Assembly: GCA_021787365.1 (NCBI GenBank)
Contig: JAJYMB010000040.1
Location: forward strand, 1-50,820
Reading direction: 5' to 3'
From: Actinomycetes bacterium
Lineage (GTDB): Bacteria; Actinomycetota; Acidimicrobiia; Acidimicrobiales; Palsa-688
DNA: 50,820 bases
In this document: positions 16,539-23,191 of the stretch, in pieces
Layout: each line of letters begins with the position of its first letter
Numbering within the stretch: position 1 is the stretch's first letter
Notes under the pieces: model-generated
Told to the model about the DNA's origin: nothing
Databases searched by the model: none
The model's input: only the letters and a program-made list of their open reading frames with translations
Position numbers and translations under genes: made by a program

Positions 16539-17627
16539 TCAGCACGGCACGGGTGCCCGCCAGTTCCCCAGGATGCGCTGAACCTCGCTCCGCACCTGTT
16601 CGCGCGCCTCGCCTCGAGGAACGCCCGACATGAGCAGCTCGTCGTAGCGGGTGTCCTCGTGGCGCACGGAGGCGGCCACAGCAAGGGTCACCGCTAGCGG
16701 GTCGAGCGCACGACCTGCCGCGCTGCGCCCGACCCGCCCGCTTCCCCGGGCGCCGGCCTGGCGGGCGACCGCTTCGGCGCGCCCGGTGGGGCAGCCGGGG
16801 AACAGCCGGACGATCTCGGCTGCCATCTCCGCCTGGAAGGCGACATCCTGGTCTGTCCGGCGGGCCTCCTCGCGGCCGCGGCGGCGCGCCCGAGCGTCCT
16901 CGTCGGCCAGGCACTCCCGCTCTGCTTGGCCGAGAGCCGCCTCTTCGACGAGGACCCCCTGGCGCTCGTAGCGGCGCCTCGTCCGGCTGAAGCGGACCAC
17001 CACCGCGGAGAGCCCGCTCGCTTTCTTGGCGCGCCGGGTGAGCGCGGCGTCCCCCGAGGGCAGGTAGACGAGATGGTCCATGTCCGCGCAGGCGAGGCAC
17101 AGCGGTCCCGGGCCCTCCATGATCAGCAGGTCCCCGGTGCCCGAGCACTCCGTGCAGGTCCAGTCCTTGAGCGGCGAGACCACCACCAGGTCGGCGGGCC
17201 GGCTCTGGCGCTCCGCCAACCGGCGGCGCTTTGCTTCGGAGAGCGCGGGCGAGACCCAGTGCGTCCGGTAGGCACGCTCGATGTCAGGGTCGCCGCTCTT
17301 CGAGAACCGGAGAGGCCGGCGATCGCGGGTGCGCGCGACGTAGACGGTCTCGCTCGGCACCAGGCCCTGGCCCGTCGCCCAGGTTCGGAAGAGCTTCATG
17401 GCGGCCGACAGCTTGGCGAGGTTGGCCTGGGCCACCCGTTCGAGGTACTCGACGCGTCCCTGGCGCCACTCCTCCACGTGCGACGGTGCGAGCCAGCCGA
17501 TGCCCACCAGCACGTCGATCGCGCTGACGAACTGACGCTCCGTCAAGGCGGCCTCGGCCGCTCGAACGACACGCTGCTCGAGCTTGGTCCCGTTGCCCTG
17601 CCTCATCGTCGTCGCCGACACGCTCAT
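16539..17627 (-). CDS. DUF2293 domain protein
   Basis: About 362 residues from ATG at 17627 (a GTG one codon earlier is equivalent). The centre has two CxxC pairs, CTECSGTGDLLIMEGPGPLC and LACAD, a zinc-ribbon-like unit. The C-terminus matches DUF2293: EIVRLFPGCPTGRAEAVARQ, GSGRVGRSAAGRALDPLAV and VRHEDTRYDELLMSG. DUF2293 proteins are conserved in actinobacteria and plants without a firm biochemical role; RNA or nucleotide binding is only a guess. The protein ends just before a decayed HTH fragment and is not obviously in an operon. Confidence 0.8.
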   Translation of the reverse strand: MSVSATTMRQGNGTKLEQRVVRAAEAALTERQFVSAIDVLVGIGWLAPSHVEEWRQGRVEYLERVAQANLAKLSAAMKLFRTWATGQGLVPSETVYVARTRDRRPLRFSKSGDPDIERAYRTHWVSPALSEAKRRRLAERQSRPADLVVVSPLKDWTCTECSGTGDLLIMEGPGPLCLACADMDHLVYLPSGDAALTRRAKKASGLSAVVVRFSRTRRRYERQGVLVEEAALGQAERECLADEDARARRRGREEARRTDQDVAFQAEMAAEIVRLFPGCPTGRAEAVARQAGARGSGRVGRSAAGRALDPLAVTLAVAASVRHEDTRYDELLMSGVPRGEAREQVRSEVQRILGNWRAPVPC

Positions 17628-17868
17628 CACCTGGATCTATGGTCGCGCACTCGGCGGGCCAGCTCGGAGTCCTCGCCTGCCACGCTGCCTCGGAGAGGGC
17701 GCCGAAGTCCAACTGTTCTTCACTGTCTGGGGCTTCGACATGATCACGAAGGAGCGCGTGGACAACCTCAGGTTCACACCGCTCGGCAACACCGCCACCC
17801 ACATGCCCCAAGGGCTGAACGGGTCGGCAAGTCTCCATTACGGTGGCCGACCCCACCCGAACGCGCCG

Positions 17869-18591
17869 CTAACCAGCCAGGCCGATCACGAAGTCGTAGT
17901 TGCCCCTACCGACCGACCGCTCCAGGGTTTGCACGACGCGCGGCGCGTCATCGTAAGGACCGGCCACGTACATGGGCTTTCCCATTCGCCCGAACCGTAT
18001 GGCGCACTCGCCGTGCCAGGCACCCAGATGGCCGGCGCAGTGAGCAAAGTCCTTGGCTGGCTCGAAGCCGAGCCCCCGGGCGTACTCGACTGCGCCGAAC
18101 ACGAGCTGGCGGGCAAGGTCGATAGGCACCGCCAGCGGCGGCAGGGCGTAGGCCCCGAAGACGTCCTCCCTGAAGCGCCCCAGCTCCCCTTCGGCCATCG
18201 CCCGAGGGCCGATCGTCTCCTTCACCCCGAGACAGTGCGTGTCCACCAAGAACGTGCACACCGACACCTTGTCGCGGCGCCCCCTGCGGGCCACCACGAC
18301 AGTGGCCAAGCCATCGCAGCCGCGGGCAACCCCGTCCCCTCGGGGCCACTCGGGATGGCCATCGACTATGAGCTCGTTGTGCCAATCCGCGTTGACCCAG
18401 CAGCCGACAACCTCGGGCCCCGTAGGCGGAGAACTGGGCGCCGCTTCCCGTGCGAGCAACCGGACAGCCTCGGCGACCGCCGAAGGCCGTGCTCGTAGCG
18501 CCCGCGAGATCTCCTTCGGGGAGCGCCCCTCACGACGCAGGTCGCGGACTGCTTCCAGCAGGTCTGTGCCGAGCACCGCTACATCGTTCAT
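17869..18591 (-). CDS. Conserved protein with N-terminal HTH-like segment
   Basis: 240 residues from ATG at 18591 (MNDVAVLGTDLLEAVRDLRR). The first 50 residues resemble a helix-turn-helix (EGRSPKEISRALRARPSAVA). The main domain contains VSVCTFLVDTHCLGVKET and, later, YARGLGFEPAKDFAHCAGHL and FGRMGKPMYVAGPYDD. I recognise the 'VD.xCLGVK' plus 'YARSLGFEPH.DF' pairing from conserved bacterial proteins of unknown role, some with SEC-C motifs, which are absent here. A longer frame to 18735 has no conserved sequence. The neighbours are a DUF2293 gene and a DUF222 relic, so context gives no function. Confidence 0.7.
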   Translation of the reverse strand: MNDVAVLGTDLLEAVRDLRREGRSPKEISRALRARPSAVAEAVRLLAREAAPSSPPTGPEVVGCWVNADWHNELIVDGHPEWPRGDGVARGCDGLATVVVARRGRRDKVSVCTFLVDTHCLGVKETIGPRAMAEGELGRFREDVFGAYALPPLAVPIDLARQLVFGAVEYARGLGFEPAKDFAHCAGHLGAWHGECAIRFGRMGKPMYVAGPYDDAPRVVQTLERSVGRGNYDFVIGLAG

Positions 18592-18604
18592 GCGCTCATG
18601 ACTA

Positions 18605-18957
18605 CCAAACCGCGCTTTGGCGATGGTGGATGGTGTGCCCACGCCGCCCGTGAGCCCGGTGGCCACGCCGGCGACCGAGGACGCGCTCGTGCGCATGGCC
18701 CGCTGCACGACGGCGTCCCAGTTCGAGCTGATCATGCGCTCCTACGGGAGCAGACCTCGACAAGGCCAAACAAGCGATGGAGCGCTACCGCTGCCGGCGC
18801 TGGTTCCGGTCGCGCACCGACGACGACGGCAGCCCGAGGTCGCCGTCGGCACCGCTCCTGCCCCGGCTCTCCTCCCAGGCATCTCGAGAAACGGACGAGC
18901 TCCGGTTCGTGGTCGCCGTCGAGCGGCCCACGGGCTCGGACCGACGGCGACGGTCTA
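18605..18957 (+). pseudogene. Frameshifted fragment of a DUF222/13E12-repeat (HNH) gene
   Basis: One frame gives ALAMVDGVP...VATPATEDALVRMARCTTAS and QFELIMRSYG, the segment of DUF222 proteins that reads 'RVATPxTEDxLLxxAxxATAxQLExIVRxY'. A second frame, shifted after about 18750, gives DLDKAKQAMERYRCRRWF and RSRTDDDGS, the following family motif. The start of the domain and the HNH nuclease end are absent. It is a dead remnant between the HTH-like gene and a Phd/VapC module. Confidence 0.65.
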
Positions 18958-19004
18958 GGCCAGGTGCTCGGCCATCGGGCCGAGATCCTCCACGTGCGCG
19001 ACGA

Positions 19005-19029
19005 CACATGCGTCTACATGTGCTACGCT
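19005..19029 (+). promoter_or_regulatory. Operator and extended -10 of the Phd/VapC operon
   Basis: CACATG (19005-19010) and CATGTG (19017-19022) form a perfect 6-bp inverted repeat with a 6-nt spacer. It is followed by TGCTACGCT, an extended -10 ending 6 nt before the ATG at 19036. Expected repressor: the Phd-type antitoxin. Confidence 0.65.
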
Positions 19030-19035
19030 TGGTTC

Positions 19036-19281
19036 ATGACGAGCTCTATCTCAGTTCGAGAGCTGCGCAACACGGTGAGCGAGACGCTGCGACGGGTGGA
19101 GGGTGGTGAGCGATTGACGGTGACCGTTGACCGGCGCCCGGTTGCCGAAATCGTGCCACTGCGCCGCCGACGGGCCGTACCGGTGGCCAAAGCGCTCGCT
19201 GTAGCGTCCCGCCACGCTGCCGACCGAGGGCTTCTCGACGATGTGCGCCGCGCGATGTCCGACACGACCGATGACTTATGA
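19036..19281 (+). CDS. Phd/YefM-family antitoxin
   Basis: An 81-residue protein, MTSSISVRELRNTVSETLRR, then GGERLTVTVDRRPVAEIVPL, the Phd/YefM DNA-binding fold. The C-terminal third (AVASRHAADRGLLDDVRRAM) would neutralise the toxin. It overlaps the following PIN toxin by 4 nt (ATGA), so the two are co-translated. The promoter is leaderless and lies within an inverted repeat just upstream. Confidence 0.9.
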   Translation: MTSSISVRELRNTVSETLRRVEGGERLTVTVDRRPVAEIVPLRRRRAVPVAKALAVASRHAADRGLLDDVRRAMSDTTDDL

Positions 19282-19661
19282 GGGCGTTGCTGGACACGTC
19301 GTTCTTCGTTGCCACGGAGTCGGGGCGGCCTCTTGGCAGCATGGACGAGGTGACCGAGACGGAGGTCTCGGTCGTCACCCTGGCCGAGTTGACCGTCGGC
19401 GTACTCGTGGCGAACGACACTGATCGGCCGGCGCGGGTGGCGACGCTCTCGATGGTCGAGTCGACGTGGGATCCCCTGCCGGTTGATGCCGAGGTGGCAC
19501 GCCAATTCGCCCGGATCGTCGCCACCCTGCGCGCCGCAGGCCGCCGGGTACCGGTCCTCGACGCCCTCGTGGCTGCCACCGCAGTCGTCGAGCAGATCCC
19601 GGTCGTCACCCAAGACCACGACTACGACGCCATCCGCGGGGTCCAAGTCATCCGGGTTTGA
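19278..19661 (+). CDS. vapC: VapC PIN-domain toxin (Phd partner)
   Basis: A 127-residue PIN protein: MRALLDTSFFVATESGR, then VVTLAELTVGVL, VLDALVAATAVVEQIPVVTQ and DHDYDAI. The D, E and D positions of the active site are present. It is an RNase toxin by family. It follows the Phd-type antitoxin with a 4-nt overlap. The gene looks complete. Confidence 0.9.
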   Translation: MRALLDTSFFVATESGRPLGSMDEVTETEVSVVTLAELTVGVLVANDTDRPARVATLSMVESTWDPLPVDAEVARQFARIVATLRAAGRRVPVLDALVAATAVVEQIPVVTQDHDYDAIRGVQVIRV

Positions 19662-20026
19662 TCGCCCGGGGCCCAAGCCTGCCCATCCGTTCCCACAACC
19701 CGGAGGAACCTCGGAAGGGACCGCACCGAGCGCACCTCGGCCCTCTTCGACGAGCGCCAGCCACTCTCGATGAGCACTAGCGGCAGGTCATCCTTCGAAG
19801 CCCACGTTCACCACCCTGAGCGCTGCCGCTCTCCCTTCGGTGCCGGGAACACCAGCTTGAGGCGCCCCGTGATCGAAGCGAACGCGTCGATCCAGCCCGG
19901 GCAACAAGCCTGAGCGCCTTGGTGGGCCAGAAAGGAAGGGCCCACCAATCGGCCAGACGCTGACGGAAAATGGCACGGTCGGCTCTGGCACTGGTCCCGC
20001 GTGCCCTCGCGGCGTGCGGGGCGGGC
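19662..20026. other. 365-bp convergent intergenic stretch
   Basis: It lies between the plus-strand vapC and the minus-strand transferase. It contains the inverted repeat at 19919-19948 listed as a terminator. A minus-strand frame reads RAIFRQRLADWWALPFWPTK, which looks protein-like, but I could not place it; it may be a relic of a transposase or membrane protein. Confidence 0.4.
19919..19948 (-). terminator. Inverted repeat, probable terminator after the WecA-like gene
   Basis: TTGGTGGGCC and GGCCCACCAA form a perfect 10-bp stem with a 10-nt loop about 80 nt past the transferase stop. No T-run follows on either strand, so it may act as a weak bidirectional terminator between the two convergent genes. 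Confidence 0.5.
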
Positions 20027-21244
20027 CTACTGGCCCTGTGCGACGCCGGCGCCATTTCCTGCACTGGCCCCGCCGTCTTCGGCCAGGTGTGGCGGCGCCC
20101 CGTTTGGCGAAAAGCCGGTCGTAAGGACACCGGTGGAACTGGCCCCGGCCAAGCCGTGTACCACATCTCCCTTCGCCTCTGCCGGCGCGCTTTCTTTGCC
20201 GCCGGCGTCGGTCCCCGCCGCATAAACGGGCACGCGGGCCAGGGGTATGGCCGCCAGGCCCCCGGCAACGACGAACCCGGCCACGCCGGCGATGCGCACC
20301 GTGTCGCCGAGTTGGGACATCCCGATCGCGGCCCCGGCGAGGACGGTGTCGACCGCATAGAGAGCGGCCACCGCGACGGGTACCGGGAGCCCGAGGCGCA
20401 CGAGGCGGTGGCTCGTGTGGTCCTGGCCTCCCTGGAAGGGGCTGCGGCGGTGGGCGAGGCGGGAGACGACGACCAGGGCAGTGTCGAAAAGGGCCAGGCC
20501 CGGGATGGCGAGGATCACGGCGATGGGCACCCGGGTGGGGGCGTTGGCCCGGAGCTTTAGCATGAGGACGGCGAGCACGAAGCCCAGGAAGAGGCTCCCG
20601 GCGTCGCCCATGAAGATTTTGGCCGGGTGGAAGTTGGAGCGCAGGAACCCTGCCGCACAGCCGGCTAATGCGATGGCGAGGGCGGCGACCAGGTACCGGT
20701 GCTGGAGGGCGGCGATCCCGAAAATGGCGAGGGCGGCGATCGTGGCGGTCCCCGCCGAGAGGCCGTCCATGTTGTCTAGCAAGTTGAAGGCGTTGGTCAC
20801 TCCGACGACCCACACCACGCTCAGGACGGCGTTCAAGGCCGGCGGTGCGCCGGCCAGGTGGGCCGAGTCCCCGAGCGCCCACACGGCGACAGCGCCCGCA
20901 GCCTCGAAGGCGAGGCGGAGCCAGGGGCTGAGGCCGCCGGCCAGGTCGTCCACCAGCCCCACCACGGCGAGAGCGGCACCGAGGCCGAGGAACCCGGCCA
21001 GTTCCGGGAACCCGCTCGGGGGCGGGTCGACGGCGACGGCGACGACCACGATGACCGCGAAAGCGACCACGATGACGGCGCCGCCCAGGTAGGGGACCGC
21101 CTCGGTGTGGCTCTTGGCCGGCCCGGGGCGGTCGAGGAACCCGAAGCGGAGCGCCACCGACACCGCCACCGGCACGAGCATCGTGCTGAGGAGCAGCGAA
21201 GCGACGAGCATGCCGGGGTAGGCCCAATAGGGGAGCGAGCTCAT
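20027..21244 (-). CDS. WecA/MraY-family polyprenyl-phosphate sugar-1-phosphate transferase
   Basis: 405 residues from ATG at 21244 (MSSLPYWAYPGMLVASLLLS) with about ten hydrophobic helices. Family motifs are HTEAVPYLGG, the catalytic VVGLVDDLAGGLSPW, NAFNLLDNMDGLSAG, NFHPAKIFMGDAGSLFLGF and QGGQDHTSHRLVRLG. Such enzymes load a sugar-1-phosphate from a UDP-sugar onto undecaprenyl or decaprenyl phosphate, starting wall polymer, O-antigen or glycan assembly. The HR-type motif and lack of a wall-cluster context favour a WecA/TagO role over MraY. The last ~45 residues are unlike the family and include the 31-bp dispersed repeat, so the 3' end seems replaced by inserted sequence. Confidence 0.88.
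   Translation of the reverse strand: MSSLPYWAYPGMLVASLLLSTMLVPVAVSVALRFGFLDRPGPAKSHTEAVPYLGGAVIVVAFAVIVVVAVAVDPPPSGFPELAGFLGLGAALAVVGLVDDLAGGLSPWLRLAFEAAGAVAVWALGDSAHLAGAPPALNAVLSVVWVVGVTNAFNLLDNMDGLSAGTATIAALAIFGIAALQHRYLVAALAIALAGCAAGFLRSNFHPAKIFMGDAGSLFLGFVLAVLMLKLRANAPTRVPIAVILAIPGLALFDTALVVVSRLAHRRSPFQGGQDHTSHRLVRLGLPVPVAVAALYAVDTVLAGAAIGMSQLGDTVRIAGVAGFVVAGGLAAIPLARVPVYAAGTDAGGKESAPAEAKGDVVHGLAGASSTGVLTTGFSPNGAPPHLAEDGGASAGNGAGVAQGQ
20066..20096. repeat. 31-bp dispersed repeat, copy 2
   Basis: It matches 6291-6321 at 28 of 31 positions. Here it lies inside the 3' end of the WecA-like gene and encodes part of its atypical tail (PPHLAEDGGAS). Confidence 0.6.
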
Positions 21245-21570
21245 GGCTCTATCCCCAGCGTGCAGGCGGCGTCGAGTGCTGCCTCCGCTGCGCCCGCTTC
21301 GTGCTCCTTGGTGCTCATGGAGGCGACCTGACCGTTGTAACCCGTATGCCCTGGTGGCAAGCGCACGCGCCAACTAATGAGGCGCGCACCGTAGCCAGGC
21401 ACAGGCTAGTCGCGCGCCGTCGCGGGCGGAAGTGGTTGGGTCGGAGGTGGTTGGGTACCGTCTGCGTGCCTGTCACGATGCCTGCGGTTTGAGCGTGCTC
21501 AACCACACCGCACCCGGCTGCTCGTTGCTCACGAGGGGCTCGTGGCTGGCACGGATAAGGTGGGCGCATC
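21245..21570. other. 326-bp divergent intergenic region
   Basis: It separates the minus-strand transferase from the plus-strand HEPN gene and should hold both promoters. The only structure seen is a 10-bp direct repeat, GTGGTTGGGT at 21432-21441 and 21447-21456, spaced 15 bp. GATAAGGT ends about 9 nt before the HEPN start. Confidence 0.45.
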
Positions 21571-22038
21571 TTGGACGCTGACGAGTACGCGCGCTGGCAA
21601 CAGGCCAGCGCGGAGGCCGCCAGGGGAGCAGACCTCCAAGCAGCTGCAGAGCTCTACCACTGGGCTGCGTTCCAGTACGAACAGGCGGCCCAGCTCGCCC
21701 TTAAGGGACTGCTTCACGGCATTGGGCGAGGCCCGGATGCGTGGGGGCACGATGTCAACCGCCTTGGGCGAGCGGTTTCCCGTGCGCTCGGCGTGCCGCT
21801 TGGTGACCGTCTGGCCGCTGGCCTGAAGCGGTTGGCGCGCCATTACATACCTGCTCGTTACCCCGACGCAGTCCCGGGCGAGGCACCGAGTGCCTACTAC
21901 TCCAACCAGGACGCAGAGAGCGCGCAGGAGGACGCTTCTGCCGTCAGGGATGCGGTCCAGACGTGGTGGGCGGCCCTGCTCGACGAGCAGCAGTCGCGAG
22001 GAGAGGCGGGCCAACGTCCCGCCGAGGAAGAGCCATGA
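21571..22038 (+). CDS. HEPN-domain protein of a HEPN/MNT toxin-antitoxin pair
   Basis: 155 residues from a TTG start (MDADEYARWQQASAEAARGA). The HEPN helical domain is clear: ELYHWAAFQYEQAAQLALKG with GLLHGIGRG, and RLARHYIPARYPDAVPGEAP, the R-rich loop typical of this group. HEPN toxins are RNases or are modified by their MNT partner through AMP transfer. It ends in ATGA overlap with the nucleotidyltransferase gene, the standard order. No ATG is available near the start, and related proteins start at this point. Confidence 0.85.
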   Translation: MDADEYARWQQASAEAARGADLQAAAELYHWAAFQYEQAAQLALKGLLHGIGRGPDAWGHDVNRLGRAVSRALGVPLGDRLAAGLKRLARHYIPARYPDAVPGEAPSAYYSNQDAESAQEDASAVRDAVQTWWAALLDEQQSRGEAGQRPAEEEP

Positions 22039-22415
22039 CGATCACCGGCGTCATCGCTGCTCGCCGCCGCGAGCAGGCGGCTCTGGTGGAGCTGGCACGG
22101 AGGTTTGCGGGCGGTCTCGGTACAGCGTTGGGGGTCCGAGCCGTGGTAGTGGTCGGGTCTGTCGCCCGTGGGGATTTCCACGCAGGCAGCGACATCGACG
22201 TGCTGCTCGTAGCGGACGGGCTTCCCGGGCACCCCCTTATGAGGACGGACGCCCTGGGTACGGTGCCGCCCGAGATCGAGGTAATCCCATGGACACGAGA
22301 CGACTGGCTACGGGCCGCCAGGACCGGCAACCCCATATGGGCAGAGTCGCTCTCGAGGGGGATTTGGCTTGTGGGGTCGCCAGACCTCCTCGGCGGTGCC
22401 GGCGAGGCAACGTAA
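22035..22415 (+). CDS. MNT nucleotidyltransferase antitoxin
   Basis: 126 residues. The Pol-beta-like nucleotidyltransferase core is intact: VVVVGSVARGDFHAGSDIDV, with G-S and D-x-D metal ligands, and a third acidic position near EIEVIPW. In HEPN/MNT systems this enzyme can add AMP groups to the HEPN tyrosine and so block it. It overlaps the HEPN gene by 4 nt. The C-terminal GIWLVGSPDLLGGAGEAT has no extra domain. Confidence 0.88.
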   Translation: MTITGVIAARRREQAALVELARRFAGGLGTALGVRAVVVVGSVARGDFHAGSDIDVLLVADGLPGHPLMRTDALGTVPPEIEVIPWTRDDWLRAARTGNPIWAESLSRGIWLVGSPDLLGGAGEAT

Positions 22416-22482
22416 CCCGCGCCTTGGTCTCAGGGCGGCTCACGTCCGAAGGGCGCGCCGCGATGGCGCGAGTCGAGCAAGT

Positions 22483-22860
22483 TCAAACGACGATCAGCTC
22501 CATCTTTGGGTCAAGCCGTCTCATGTCGTCCGGGTCGCTCGTCACGACGCGTTGACGGCGAGCACGGGCGCATAAAACCACGGAAGCGTCGACCACGTCG
22601 GTGCTGCCGGCCACCCCGCACAACTGCCCAGCCGACCTGGCCCCCAGGTCGTCCAGCGGGATTACTTCGCAGCCCGGCGAGGCGAGCAAGCGAGCGAGGT
22701 TGGCTTGCCGCCGCCCGTCTCTCCACGCCTGGCCCACCACCCCGGCAGGCACCACCAAAACCTCCTGCCGTTCTCGTGCCCGGGCAACGAGGCGTACGAC
22801 TCTCCGCTCGCCTCGGTCGAAGCCGACCAGCGCACCGGTGTCCAGTGTCAGGCCACTCAT
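22483..22860 (-). CDS. vapC: VapC PIN-domain toxin
   Basis: 125 residues: MSGLTLDTGALVGFDRGERR, then VVPAGVVGQAWRDGRRQ, STDVVDASVVLCARARRQRV and VTSDPDDMRRLD. The N-terminal D and the central DVVDA acidic pair are present. In place of the usual glutamate, the second motif has VVGQAWR (Q), as in a known VapC subgroup. It starts by ATGA overlap with its antitoxin and is convergent with the HEPN/MNT pair. Confidence 0.88.
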   Translation of the reverse strand: MSGLTLDTGALVGFDRGERRVVRLVARARERQEVLVVPAGVVGQAWRDGRRQANLARLLASPGCEVIPLDDLGARSAGQLCGVAGSTDVVDASVVLCARARRQRVVTSDPDDMRRLDPKMELIVV

Positions 22861-23093
22861 TGCCACCCCGCCCCCCGGTCGATCTCGGCGCGCTCGATGT
22901 CGGTGAGCGGCCCACCGGTCTTTTCCAGCAGTTCGTTGAGGAGCGAGCCGAGGTCGTCGAGCTTGGCCTGTTCTTCGATGGCATGGGCTATGTAGGCAGA
23001 AACGTTGGGCGCCCGTCCCTCGGCGACAGCTGTCTTGGCCGCTCTCACCAGTTCGGCGGGCAGGCTGACAGCGATCTTGGCCCGCGTGGTCAT
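22857..23093 (-). CDS. vapB: VapB-type ribbon-helix-helix antitoxin
   Basis: 78 residues from ATG at 23093 (MTTRAKIAVSLPAELVRAAK). It has the ribbon strand KIAVSLP, the helices that follow, and SAYIAHAIEEQAKLDDLGSL, ending ERAEIDRGAGWQ. An ATG four codons upstream is also possible. It overlaps its toxin by 4 nt. No perfect palindrome was seen upstream, unlike several other TA promoters here. Confidence 0.85.
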   Translation of the reverse strand: MTTRAKIAVSLPAELVRAAKTAVAEGRAPNVSAYIAHAIEEQAKLDDLGSLLNELLEKTGGPLTDIERAEIDRGAGWQ

Positions 23094-23191
23094 ACCATTT
23101 ATCATCCTGTAAGGCAGGGCCACCACTGCCTAGGTTCTCGTCTTGGCTCCCCAAACTGACTTGCCCTCGAGGGCGTGAGGGGCTCGCTCGC

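Noticed and set aside
19788..21227. 479-codon minus-strand frame
   Set aside because: Shadow of the WecA-like membrane protein frame; composition is Arg/Gly/Pro, typical of an out-of-frame read.
23170..23190. GCCCTCGAGGGC palindrome after the polymerase gene as a terminator
   Set aside because: It has no loop and no T-run; a 12-bp palindrome at this GC content is expected by chance.
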